Shown: positions 34,377 to 45,930 of the stretch, one piece after another
How the letters are laid out: each line of letters starts with the position of its first letter
Position numbering within the stretch: position 1 is the first letter of the stretch
Assembly: GCF_014529535.1 (NCBI RefSeq)
Contig: NW_023503727.1
Location: 620,001 to 684,000 of the forward strand
DNA length: 64,000 bases
Source: Bradysia coprophila
Taxonomy: Eukaryota; Arthropoda; Insecta; Diptera; Sciaridae
Direction: 5' to 3'
Notes under the pieces: model-generated
What the model was told of the DNA's origin: nothing
The model's database searches: none
What the model saw: the letters and a program-made list of their open reading frames with translations, nothing else
Translations under genes and position numbers: made by a program

Positions 34377-36098
34377 TTTTAGTTAACAAAATGGTAAAAC
34401 AATTCGCATAACTAGTCCACGTGCAGTGATGTTACTTCTGTTTTCAACAAAACATGATTCGCTTGTTTGATAACTTCAGACTTCTAGTTACAAAAATCAT
34501 CTCATTTTTAGACATATTTCATAACTAACTATTAACTCACTCTATTGCTGAATCTCCTGTTTTTTCGAGACAGCAATTACTTTGCGATAATTTCGGTCAC
34601 AAAAAATCGGAAGACGTAAAAAGTCATTATCGTAAAATTCGTCATCAAGATGACAATGTTCCTTAGCTATATCTGATTCTTGGTGAGAAAATGACGTTCC
34701 CCAGCTCCCACACTCATATTCCCAGGGCGAAATAAAACCACGAACTAAAAATATTTCTCTTTTTTTTAACTGAATCATTCGCAATAAATGTTTCGCTCGG
34801 CTAAAAAGTTTCTGTAGCAAAAGTTTCACATCATTTCACCATTTTATTGTAAAAGCTTTTTGAATGTGAACCCGTTCAATGTGAAAGTCTATTATTGCAC
34901 GGCTAACGATTAAAACTGTCTGTGAACAATAAAATTAACGAATTAATAAAATGTCGTAACGGCAGTAAGGACGACCTAGTTAGTACACACAGCTCGCCTT
35001 GATTTTGATCTCATCCAACCGAATGACTATATCGTTCAGAGTTCAATTTATTTACAGTCACACAATAAAGATGTCAGAGAGATGAAAAATAAAACGACGA
35101 CGACAATTTTTTTGATTTCTAAATTAAATCAAACAATAGACCGAAAACAAAACAAAAAAAGAAGGAAAATCAACAATGTCGATATATAAAACGGAATGTA
35201 AATAAGGCAGCACGTGTAAACGACAAGACTACGATTATAATAGTAAATTAAAAGACTCGACACACTAATAATAGCACTCCCAGACAATTCAAATTTATTG
35301 GCGCGTGAGTGCTAAACGGTGCGTTTTATATATTTTAATCTGTGTCTGATATACTCACTTTGAAGAACCGTTACGAAAAGTTTTCTTTTTCTTTTTGATT
35401 TAATTGAATTTCTTGATTAAAACACGTCAACACTCATTTAACATTTTACTCTTATTTAATGCATACGAAACGGATGAGTAGTTATATATGTATATGGATG
35501 TCGACGAACGGCGTAGTGATTTCGTTTAGGAAATAGTAAATCAAGGAAAGACCACGGAAAGTTTACTATAATTGCACAGGAAAAATAAGTAGAATAAAGT
35601 GAACCGGTACTGTCGAACGTTAAAGTTTATTGCTCACACAAAATATATGCCTTCACGCATTGGTAATTAACATTAGCCATATGTGCACAACTTGAATGCA
35701 TAAATGCTGTAATTACTTTCCGCGAATTTATTTATTTATTTTATTTACTTTGACCAATTGTCTCAATCGTAGATCTGTTGAGGTTTTCAATTTGGATAAA
35801 TGCCAAATCGGCGTCGCGGTTATTTTTCTTTATTTATTTCCATCAAAGTTTTAACTTTTATTATTTTTAGTGAATTTTGTTGTTGTTGTATTATTATGAA
35901 CTGTTGTGCTTAACTTTTAACATTGTTTCGGTGAAGTAATTGTTTTTATTAGCGAGCAACAATTTAACGAAAATTGTGCGATAATTTGTGAAATAATATT
36001 TCGTGTCGGATGTTTGGCAAATTTTATTTTTGAAATTGTCGTCTTCTGTGAAAATGAAAATTTTACTGTAAGAAAAAAAGATCGAAATACTTCACGGC
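34377..36098. other. No recognised gene
   Basis: AT-rich. A 95-codon minus-strand frame at 34542-34829 has no domain I know. The block 35000-36060 has moderately structured sequence but no supported gene. Confidence 0.35.
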
Positions 36099-37448
36099 TA
36101 AGGGGTCATCCATTAAGGACATGCAAACGAATTTCAGAATTTTTTTTTGTACATTTTTCCCTTTTGTTCGCACTTTTTCATTGCTCGTAATATGACAGGT
36201 TGCACTTGTCGATGCTCCTCAGCCATTTGGGTAGGAAAAAACAGGAGTGTGGCAACACTGAAGTCAAGGCTAGATCCGTTTTTTTGCCACTACTTTCGCC
36301 ACTTATTTTACTGAAGGGCAATTCAATGTAATTTATGTATTGATAGATCGGGAATTCAAGAGTCCTACGGCATTCCTATCTTATAAAATTGTTTCGGGGA
36401 TCCACGATTCACAAACAAAAACTTTTCTTCGTATTTTCCAAGCTCCTGTACTTCCGAGATAACTAAGCGTTAGCCATTCTACATCACGATGAAATTACCC
36501 TGAAGTAGTGGCAAAGGTAGTTCTCATTGTTATTTTAGGAATATGACAGGTTACATAGCATGACTATGATTTTAGATCAAGGTTCAACCCTGGCTCGAAA
36601 ACTGCTCTAGTCCGACATTGTCTAGACAACGCGACTCACGAACCAGATTTTGATGAGAAAGAATTGAAGATATTGGACGTCGAATCAGATTGGTACAAGC
36701 GAAAAACGCTAGAAGCATGCTACATTTGGCTTTACGGCGATTCGGCTCAAAATTTCAAATCGTTGAACATGCTACATGCGACCTACACTAATGTGATGAA
36801 TTCGTTCAAACAACTTCATGTTGGTTAGTCTTTCAGTTTACGTCATGTCGTTTCTGTCATCGAAACAAGTTTCAATTTTGACGATCGTGTTAGTATTTCA
36901 CGAGAAATTAGTTCCAAGTTTCAAATTAGAATGTTAATGTGATTGGAATCACTTCCAATTTATGGTAATTTGTTTTGCGCCATTTTTATGTTATCTAGTT
37001 TTAGCCTAAAGATAATTTTAATGTTGTTCTAGCTGAAGATGGATGACACAACAACATCCGAAATATACGTTTAATTGAAGACAATTTCAAGTTTTCGTTA
37101 TTTACATCATCATAGCCAACCTAATCTCACAAACAAATCGTGAAAAATCTAATGACAGGTTACACTTTTCGAGACCTTTTGAAGGAATTGCAAAAAAAGA
37201 AGAGTCTGACAACACTGTAGTTAAGGCTAGATTGGATTTTTTGCCACTATGCTTGTCACTACTTCGGGATTTGGGCTAAAAGCTAGTCTAGTGGCAAAAG
37301 AAGTGGTTAAAAGTTTGTTTTGCCAGTACTATAGCTGTTTTTGCCACTACTTTTACTTCTACCACTACTTTTGATGAATTAGTGACTTCAGCGAAGCACT
37401 CCTCCCCCCAAATCCCATTTATAAGGACGTCATTTATGGATAGCCCCT
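36099..37448. mobile_element. DNA element with GGGG-ATCCAT ends, hosting a Penelope relic
   Basis: TAAGGGGTCATCCATTAAGG at the left and GTCATTTATGGATAGCCCCT at the right are imperfect inverted ends. Subterminal direct repeats occur at 36190-36300 and 37150-37265, both with ATGACAGGTTRCACTT and AAGGCTAGAT. The Penelope-like fragment lies in the centre. Target duplication is not resolved. Confidence 0.5.
36562..36828 (+). pseudogene. Penelope-like retroelement, GIY-YIG endonuclease C-terminal fragment
   Basis: An 88-codon frame with RFNPGSKTALVRHCLDN, then EPDFDEKELKILDVESDWYK, then RKTLEACYI resembles the distal part of the GIY-YIG endonuclease domain that ends Penelope-like reverse transcriptases. 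In those elements it nicks the target DNA. The GIY-YIG motif and the whole reverse transcriptase are missing, so this is a 5'-truncated relic. About 200 bp after the stop, GAAGATGGATGACACAAC and ATCCGAAATATACG resemble the 3' tails of such elements. Confidence 0.6.
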
Positions 37449-38154
37449 AACAATCTCTTCATGTTGCATATTGAGTACTTTTATGTCAGCATTTAAAAGA
37501 CGATTCTTGACTGTACTACATCAATATTACTACAGTCATAAAATGTTTTCTCGTTTTGTAAATGGAGCATATAAAGAGGTTCTGCAAAACTTATTAAATG
37601 TACAGTATCTAGATATGTAACCACCATCATCTACATATTGTTCAGACGAGAATATGATTTGACAACCGTCAGTGATCACTTGAACAACAACAAAATTATG
37701 GCACATGCAGTTTATTCAGTATGTCATTAGTTTCTGCCATAAAACAGATTTAAAACGAGATGGACCGGAAAGATTTCATCCGTACACAAATAGAACAACA
37801 GAAACTTAAAATTGTTGGCCGCAACAGTTTCGTGTTTTTTTTTTCTTTTTTGTTATATTTTATACGATACCACCGAATACTTTATTGTTCACATGTGGAA
37901 ACCATTTTTCAAACCGATTTCGTCATAGCAGATAATAAGCCTAGGAACATGTGTCCATATAATTATTAATAATTTCTTTGAAATATCTCATTTTCACGTA
38001 TTTTATGTTCGTAAGCTTGAGAATGATTTTATGGAGATAGGCGAGAGACATGTCAAACAATTCTATATTGAGTTGATCTTGATTAGCATAATCTAACGAA
38101 ATAAACACGAAAAGTACAAAGGTTCTCACGATCCCAAATGTAAGAACATTTAAT
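37449..38154. other. No recognised feature
   Basis: Only short chance frames are present. No repeat was delimited. Confidence 0.35.
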
Positions 38155-38305
38155 CAAGGACTATTTTAAAGATAACATTTACCCACATTTTTCTAGTTTT
38201 TCCTTATTTTTCCTAATTTTCACTAACATGGTTTTCGGAAAAATTTGGAAAATCTAGGAAAATGTAGAAGAATTTGGGAAATAGTTTACCTAAAAATAGT
38301 CCTTG
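38155..38305. mobile_element. hAT-like MITE, diverged CAGGGCCTATTTTT family
   Basis: A 151-bp foldback with ends CAAGGACTATTTT and AAAAATAGTCCTTG and an interior of TTTTCC/GGAAAA words, as in the elements at 9041 and 11284. The flanking 8-mers do not match. Confidence 0.65.
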
Positions 38306-38945
38306 ATTTTAAGTTTGTCTGATAGCCTGTTACTACTATCAGGTGCTCGTTAATTCAACGCTGATAAATCTCTTTTATAAACGGCAATCGTTATGCGTCG
38401 TAATTTCTAACTCTGTTACTTCGTTAGTTTATACTTTTGTAGTATGGTCTCGAGAGCGATACAAAATCTTTTACTTTGTTAGTTTTAACGCACTTTTTGC
38501 TATATAATTATCGGTAATATGCTCCAATTTTTTGTCTTTGATGTCGCTAACAGATGATAAACTGTTTCTCAAAATTTTCAGTCTTCAATCTACGTTTTCA
38601 AAAACTAATAATTTCATATCAACTATTTCAAATTTTTTGCTTTTCAAAACTTGACGACCTCCGTTAGTTAAGCGCGGAATGATTTGCTATGGAAACATAT
38701 CGAAGGCGGAAACACAAAATAAAATCCTCATTTGAACCCTTTTTTCAGTACAAAAGCGGGAAAAAACGCTTTCTTGTGGGTCATCAGTTGAAATCTTCCT
38801 GTTGCTTGATCGAGAGACCATAACTCAGAGATCATAAATGAAGGATTCTATCAGCTTTAGCAAATTGTTCAGCAAAGAAATCGGTAAATTCAGTTTGTTT
38901 AATAGTCCGTTTTGCCGCACTAAATCGACTTTTTCAATGCCAAGT

Positions 38946-40395
38946 AGACGTGTGCGCCGCCGTCGGCGCGCCGCCGAAAAAAGCTCCACGCCGATGCCTC
39001 GCCGCCGCCGACGAAAAATGGGTCACGCCGCCGCCGCCGCCGGTCATCTGTCGGCGTATCGCATTAGTGCAAAATAAACCAAAAATTCGGTTGATGCCCG
39101 AATGTAAAGATACGAATCAGGCACGAATCGCTAGTATCAACTAGAGTGTTAAATAAACTAGATCGAAACTTCATAAAACTGTTCAATTGATTATAAAAAT
39201 TAAGTGACTTTTCCTACTTCTCTTCGTTTTGTAAATAGTTAATGTGTTACCCATACTGCAATGTATTTCTGAAGCTCACGGAATCTGCAACAAGATGAGG
39301 ATCTGGCATTTCTTAGTGACTTAATGACTTAGGGCCTTAGTGACTTTCTATTGAAAATTGGGAAGGGAGATTTTCCTGATGAAAGAAGCAAAGCCGGGAG
39401 AGGGGAACTAAGGATCAAAGATCTGAGTTCCTGTTTTTATTTTTGAAGCCTCCCAGTCTTCCAACCTACTGCAGCGGCTTCATAATCATACTTGGATGTA
39501 ACACTCGAAAAATTACATAACTTCGAAAGGCACACAAGTCTCTCGGCTAACGAATTGTCCAAGTTCATTTGTATCTTGTACAGTATCGACTTAATCTAAC
39601 CAACAAATTTCCCGTATATTAGTCTATGATTAGAAGTATCTTCCTGTATGCGAGCCCAGTATGAGGAAATTGTGCAGAAAAGCACGTATCAATTAACTTC
39701 CATTCTAATAAACGTTCCCTATTCTAGCTAGACTTTGTTAAATTTATTTATTATTCACATCAAAAACGTAAGTAACAAACGAAAAAGGAACATTGCTGAC
39801 ATAAGTAGTAATTCTCTGGTCATTATTAAGTGAATGTAACAATTAAATTCGATGCCAAAATTAGTGAATTTGGCTGCAAAATTATTGTGTACTACCGCTA
39901 CAAGCACTCCGAAAGAGCTTGATTTTTCAATAGCACTGATGGTTATTCACTCGAAATGTTTGTGTTTACGGATAACTTAAAACTGTATTCTGTTCATCCA
40001 TAATAGGTCTGTTCCAAGGCCATTTGAATTGTCAAACTTCTGTCAAATTTCATCCACAGACAACATGTCGTGTAGGTTGACTTTTCATACAAAATCCTGT
40101 AGGTTATGTTGTCTGTGGATGAAATCGTCGTCGTTCGTGTTGTCAAAGTTCGGTTTTACAGCTACTTGGAACAAACCTATAATTATGGTATTATCGAGGA
40201 AGCAAAATTTTGTAAAGGTGTTAAAGATTGTCGTGTTTCCAATACTACTGAAATTATGAAGTGAATGGCAAAATAATCAATTTCTAACTTGAAGTGCTCA
40301 ACACCGCCGGCAATCGGCGCAATCGGCGCGCCGCCACCGTCTTCTAAAAACTCACGCCGCCGCCGCCGATTAAGCGTATATCGGCGCACACGTCT
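38946..40395. mobile_element. Non-autonomous element with 10-bp duplication (aatgccaagt), MULE-like
   Basis: A 1450-bp element with ends AGACGTGTGCGCCG and complement, flanked by exact aatgccaagt at 38936-38945 and 40396-40405. Both subterminal regions (38947-39060 and 40300-40390) are GCC/GGC-repeat-rich in an AT-rich genome. A 9-11-bp duplication is typical of Mutator-like elements, but no transposase is present. A small inverted repeat (GTTCCAAG/CTTGGAAC) sits near 40012-40172. Confidence 0.85.
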
Positions 40396-40497
40396 AATGC
40401 CAAGTAGGATTGGGCCGATAGGAGAATGAAACTAAGAAAAAATGTAATAGAGTTTTCCCATATTTTAGTACATTCTATCATAAAATTACTTCTGTCA

Positions 40498-40590
40498 CTG
40501 CGCTTATTTTCATGTGAACCAACTTCATATGGTGATATTTGTTCTGTAATGACAAATATGAAGTTGGTTCACATGAAAATAAGCCGCAGA
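40498..40590. repeat. Hairpin with about 28-bp arms
   Basis: GCTTATTTTCATGTGAACCA and onwards at 40502 pairs with TGGTTCACATGAAAATAAGC ending near 40585. The loop is about 28 nt. It is probably a MITE relic or an RNA hairpin. Confidence 0.75.
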
Positions 40591-40867
40591 GAATGAATAC
40601 TATGAAAAAAAAAGTGGCGCCTCTGCTAGTCCACTTGTCTCATAGACTTTCTTTTACATTTTTGCATTTTAACGAGACTGACTACTCGCTTTATTTGATG
40701 CGTTGTTGAATGTTGAGGTCGGAGGCGATGACGTCGTTAACAGTTACCAAATGAGCAGAGTCTCTCATTTCTAGAAAAAGTTTCTCAAGCATCGTTTCTC
40801 CAAATTTCTGAATAATTTCTGTAAACATTTCAAACTAACACCAGAATCTTGTTGCCTATCTCTTGCT

Positions 40868-41216
40868 TTAAGAGTCAATTCGCCAATTTTTCGACCACTT
40901 GGAAAACAAGCTATCTCCGATATTATTGAGTTATAGCTCATTCGATTCGTCTTAGGCCAACAATCCTACAAAGTTTTAACTTTTCGGGTTACTCCTTCCT
41001 CAAGATATTGCTAAAAAAGTGTATTCACCACCCCTTGACATCATATGACTTGTACACACATTACACTCAAAATGGATTTTATTTTTTTTTAAAATGGCAG
41101 ACGCACGTTCGCTAGAATTGAACGACGAATCGAATGAGTTATAACTCAATAATATCGGAGATAGCTTGTTTCAAAAATTGAAAATTTGGCTGACGAATTG
41201 GCGAATTGACTCTTAA
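40868..41216. mobile_element. TTAA-flanked foldback element, copy 2
   Basis: A 349-bp element beginning TTAAGAGTCAATTCGCCAA and ending with its complement. The arms carry ATATTATTGAGTTATAGCTC, which is also present in the larger element at 52735. It is non-coding. Confidence 0.72.
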
Positions 41217-42922
41217 CAGTATCATCACTGCTCTAGATTTACCCTAGATGTGTAGATGCCTGCAAATGTTTGTAACCGCCCACAAATGACGTACACACAG
41301 TGTTCAATGAATTACCGCAATGTAAACAAGAATGGTCTCCCACAAAACTACTAATTTAGTTACCAAATTTAGTGACAATATCACTCGAGCGGGGATAATC
41401 GATGAGGTTTGACGTCGTCTAAGTAGCCTTTAGTCAGGCCAATTTATACTCACTTTTATTTTTGGATGGTCCGGTTTTCATATATCACGCCCTCTTCTTC
41501 ACTTTCCCCGCATTGAACGAAATTGTAACTTTCCTATAATCTTTCTGGCATTCAATGTTTAATCCATAACTGGCAGTAAAATGTATTTGACAAATGTGAT
41601 TCCTTTTCCATTTCCATTATACTCAATAACTAGCTCTGCGTTCGCGTACGCTCTAATACTTTAAACGATTTTGTAAAACCTAATTGAATCTCCAAATTAA
41701 TAAAATAAAAAACCCAATTTCATGCACAGCATAGCCTATGAAGTGAAAATGGATATTGAAACATAAAACGCACCATATACACCCAATTATTCCAATAAAA
41801 TATATCAACACTCCATTGAAATTAATCTAGAATTTTAGATACCAGTTTTAGTTTCGATCTTTTTTTTTGTTCCTCTGCTGCTGCTGCTGCAGCAATTCCA
41901 ATATACTCGAATCAATTAAAATTCTGCAAAATTTTACTACTCAAAGTCGCATGCAATTTTTATAACAATTTTCCACATACACCAAATACAAACTGCAATA
42001 AAAACGCTTTTCAGCGAATTAAATTCAATTTCAAACGTGTTTGGTACATCTGCATCAATTATTTAAAATCTGTGTTCTTTCAACTACCTATATTTGTGCA
42101 GTGCTACAGATTCAACATACCCGTAGTGTAGTATTTGATGGTGGGGGTCTTGTATATAGAAAGAATATAAATTTGTTGAAAGCAGCTTTTTTCTATTCGA
42201 AAAAAAAAGCTCCAAAGCATAAACAAAACTCTTATTGACAAAGTGATATAAAAAGGGAAAATTTATATTGATCACAGTGGTGGGTAATAAAATCGTAGAA
42301 TTTGTTTACATGCTTGATTACATGTGGACATTTTTGGATTAAGTTTTGTTTTTTGTATTGTTGCTTTGTATTTTTACCTATATATACGTATTTTAATGGG
42401 TCCAGTATGCCACCCCGTGTTCCTATTAAGTTTTTATTTGACTGAATGAATAAAAGGACGGACAATATAAATAAATATTCAAATCGTGTGTAAATTCTTG
42501 TAGCTCGATTTTGTGGGAATAAACATTCGGTGATGAAGTCTTGTGTGTGTGTGCCGTATTTAACGGACTCCTTTCGTGTATAGAAATGTAAATATATTTG
42601 CACCACATCGAATATATATTTGTTTCTGTTTTCGATTCATAAATTATTTTTGGTTCGGGGTTCATCTCTGGTGTTTTTCTCTGGTTTTGGTATGCTGGAC
42701 ATCTTTTATATCGAAATAACAAAATAGATCGTTTCATTGTTATGAAAAGGGATTTACGACAGAGGGTTATTCATACGGTTGTCTATCAATTTATAAAATT
42801 GTCGTCATTGATATTTAATTTGGATGTAAATTCACCCACACGTAAACGCTTAAAAATGATGAGTGAGAATATTTATCGAATTCATGCACGGCATTGCTTG
42901 GCTGAAGGAATAATTTATTTAG
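41217..42922. other. No recognised gene; (CTG) run
   Basis: AT-rich. A short CTG/CAG run lies at about 41877-41893. Several 60-124-codon frames overlap each other on both strands, and none has a domain. Confidence 0.35.
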
Positions 42923-43234
42923 TTTTGTGGAACATGTTTTTCAAACTTCCCACGAAGCACCGAAAAATTTTTATCGAAAACTGTACACAGCAGGTAAACT
43001 GACGCACCTAATCAGTTTTATCGATTCATCGTTAATAAAGTGAGTGGCAGTTTGCCGATTTTTTCGCATTCTCTTTAAACAGCCTCGAAACAATCAACAG
43101 GACGTTTGGGATCACTAAAAATACCCCCAGCTGAAGTGCCTATAGATGAATTGCTAAAATACAACGAAAATAATAAAAGAAAGCAGAACAAGCAGAGCTT
43201 TTGCTCTTGCCTTCCCACTCCCGGCTCACGTTAA
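42923..43234 (+). CDS. Candidate last two exons of an unknown gene
   Basis: Exon A 42923-42993 follows TTTATTTAG and ends GCAG|GTAAAC in phase 1. Exon B 43083-43234 follows CTCTTTAAACAG and continues the frame to TAA. The 89-nt intron is typical for this window. The joined peptide reads through KNFYRKLYTAA, SKQSTGRLGSLKIPPAEVP and IDELLKYNENNKRK and ends CSCLPTPGSR. It is hydrophilic and Lys-rich, with no family I recognise and no in-frame ATG, so upstream exons would be needed. A competing 86-codon frame covers exon A in another phase. Confidence 0.35.
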
Positions 43235-43554
43235 GTGACTTTAACAAAGACGACAAAGCTGTTTCGACCTCAGGATTCAGTGGCGGTCTGAGGATAGCGT
43301 GATCTTCTCATCATCAGCTGTTTCCATTGATCCCTTCCCAAGACAGCGACAGTAAAACTTTCGATTGAACATGCGTCTGAACGTTTACCTAGAAATTGTT
43401 CATCTACTGATGGAAATACGGGTAAATTTGGAACGCTGCTAACAAATTCACCAAAATTCACCAAAATTCTCAACACAGACGCAGTCAAAAATCAAGCATA
43501 AATGCATCGAGAAGAAAATCAAGTCGACAAAAAATACTAAATAATCTCACCATT

Positions 43555-43690
43555 CATCCACACAAAATGCATTCATTGAAACTGCATCCATTCAAATTGC
43601 TTCATCCAAATTACTTCATCCAAATCGCACTTATCCTCATTCAAATTGTATTCATCCAAAGCGTATTCGACCAGATTCACATTCCAATTT
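43555..43690. repeat. Degenerate ATTCATCCAAAT tandem repeat
   Basis: About eight diverged short units of the form TTCATCCAAATTGC or CATTCAAATTG in tandem. Boundaries are approximate. Confidence 0.6.
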
Positions 43691-43839
43691 CACAATCACC
43701 AAACGCATTGTACGACACGAAAACTTAATCCATAACTGGCAACTCCGTTTTGTATGAAAACGTTGTGCATACCGAGGGCAACTCCGTTCGTATCAAAAAG
43801 TAGAGAACGCCAAGGATGTACTAGCAACAGCGTAGAAAG

Positions 43840-44330
43840 GGCGCAGTTAACTAAAGACACTGGTAAGGGCATAGTTGACCAAAGACACCGGGAGAGTTAA
43901 CTAAAGTCACTGGTAAAAATAAAGCCGATTTAATTACCGGCAGAGTCTGGTAAGGGCACAGTTGATCAAAGACACCGGGAGAGTTAACTAAAGACACCAA
44001 TAAAAGCACAGTTGATTAAATCACCGGGAGAGTTAACTAAAGACATCGGCAAGAATAAAGCCGACCAAAGATACCAGGAAAATCAATTAGAGACATCGGT
44101 CAGGGAATTGTAGTAAGGGTATCCTAGTAAGGGTATTTTGGCAAGGATACAGTCAACAGAACACACTTACAATAGCACTCTAGTGAGGAAAGCCAGTGAA
44201 AGGCACTGCTACAGTTAGACAAAGACAAAGTCACGGGAACACTAGCAAGGGTACAGTTAACTAGAGACATTGGCAAGGGTACATTTAACCAGAGATATTG
44301 GCAAGGGTACACTTAACCGGACACACACAC
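43840..44330. repeat. Minisatellite of AGTTAACTAAAGACACCGG units
   Basis: Degenerate head-to-tail units of roughly 20-40 bp built from GTTAACTAAAGACACCGG, GGTAAGGGCACAGTTGA and later GGCAAGGGTACA. Unit order is irregular, suggesting repeated slippage or unequal exchange. Confidence 0.8.
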
Positions 44331-44532
44331 ACAGACAGTCAAATCACTTCAGGTCGATACAATCGGAACCCGCTTCATTGAGGCTGTTTAATTCTCTTAA
44401 ACTTCATTAAGAAGTATCACCAGACTGTGTCAACAGCACAAAATGTTTGCATTTCACGTGTTCTTCTCACTTTATTTAATAATAATAAAAAAAATAGTTC
44501 TGTTTGATTGGGATGTTCTGTAAAATAGTAGA

Positions 44533-44804
44533 TTACATTGGATGCTGCGGAGGTAGTTCATTACATGAGGGATCAGTTTTGTGATACGAGCCAAACTCAC
44601 AAGTGTGGTTTTAAGCAACAAGCTTCGGAAACGGTTATTTTGACAAGTGTAGAGTATGCATATCCGAGCCGAAGGCGAGGTATGCAACTACACGAGTCAA
44701 AATAACCGTTTCCAAAGCGAGTTGCTTAAAACCACACGAGTGAGGTCGCGAGTTCACAAAATTGATTCCGAGTGTAATGAACTACCTCCGCAGCATCCAA
44801 TGTA
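44533..44804. mobile_element. Foldback element related to 4130-5270
   Basis: A 272-bp imperfect palindrome. GGATGCTGCGGAGGTAGTTC at the left is mirrored by ACTACCTCCGCAGCATCC at the right. The centre is CCGAGCCGAAGGCGAGGTA. The next 70 bp (TTGCCTATTCACCCGGAATA) recur inverted at 45664-45745, so a larger inverted pair may enclose it. Confidence 0.7.
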
Positions 44805-45659
44805 TGCTGTTTTATTGCCTATTCACCCGGAATATTGTTGTTACGAGTACATTTTTCCACCCAAGGACCTGACAGTTCAAAACCAAAAGTGTTCAAGAAG
44901 ACACTAGCAGATTCTTGAATACCATAAGATTATTCTAAATTAATGCACAATTTCACAACATTTATGTCGCGCTATTTCATTCACTGCCAGACTAATACTA
45001 AACATAAAAACTACCGATACAACAAAACCAACAAAAATCTGTTGTTGCATTGAAACGTTTAAAAACGAATCTAGTCTGCTGATGAAATCGGCTCACACTT
45101 CTTCATTATATTAATCCCGGAAGCATCACTGGCAACACTACTGTTTTGGTGACATGTTGACAAACTACTTCGACTGTTTTGTTTTTGTGAAGTGCTAGAT
45201 TCATATTTTGCGTGATATTTGTCGATTTTGGTGGTGGTACAATAAATTTTGCTGTGAAGTGAAGTGAATACATGATAATAAAGACAAAGGTGTTGATTGT
45301 TTTTGAAAATAAGTGAAAAATGAAAAAATTAAAATTGTTTGGCCATAGGTGTTCGTCGAAACTGAATAAATTGAAATTATGGCTATAGACAAAATGGCCG
45401 TCACTTATTTTTGTGTTTTTTTTTTTTTCGAAAGTTTTTAATGAATTTGCTTAGATTGGTGTGCACTTAATTCAAGTGACAAAGTTTGTGATATTAAAAC
45501 TAAAATAACATCGCGAGTATTGTTTCTCAGTGCTAAAGAATATTTCATGTAATACATTTTTGCTGATAAGTAATGAAATTCTGCTGGTATGTAATGAAAA
45601 TCTCCTGATATGTAATGAATTTTCATATGAATATTCCTTCACTTGTGATGTAATGAAAA

Positions 45660-45930
45660 AGTTCCACATGTAACGACCGCTTTCCGCGGGTGGGAAATGT
45701 ACGTGTAACAACAATATTCCGGGTGGATAGGCAATAAAAACTTTTATCACATACGCGTGGTGTTCGGACGTCAAATTTACTTAACTAGAAGTTTAATTCA
45801 AAAATTACACTTCAGGTATATGTTGTTGTCTCGTTTTCGCTTATGTGATAAAATAGAGTACACACTTGTCACTATCAGTCTCGGCAAGCCTCGACTTCTT
45901 CGTGACAAGTGTGTAATATATATTAATCTA
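45660..45930. repeat. Inverted partner of 44805-44875 plus ACACTTGTCAC hairpin
   Basis: The part 45664-45745 is the reverse complement of 44811-44874 with small differences. Next to it, TACACACTTGTCAC and GTGACAAGTGTGTA form an inverted pair at 45861-45917. Together with 44533-44804 these may be ends of one composite element. Confidence 0.5.
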
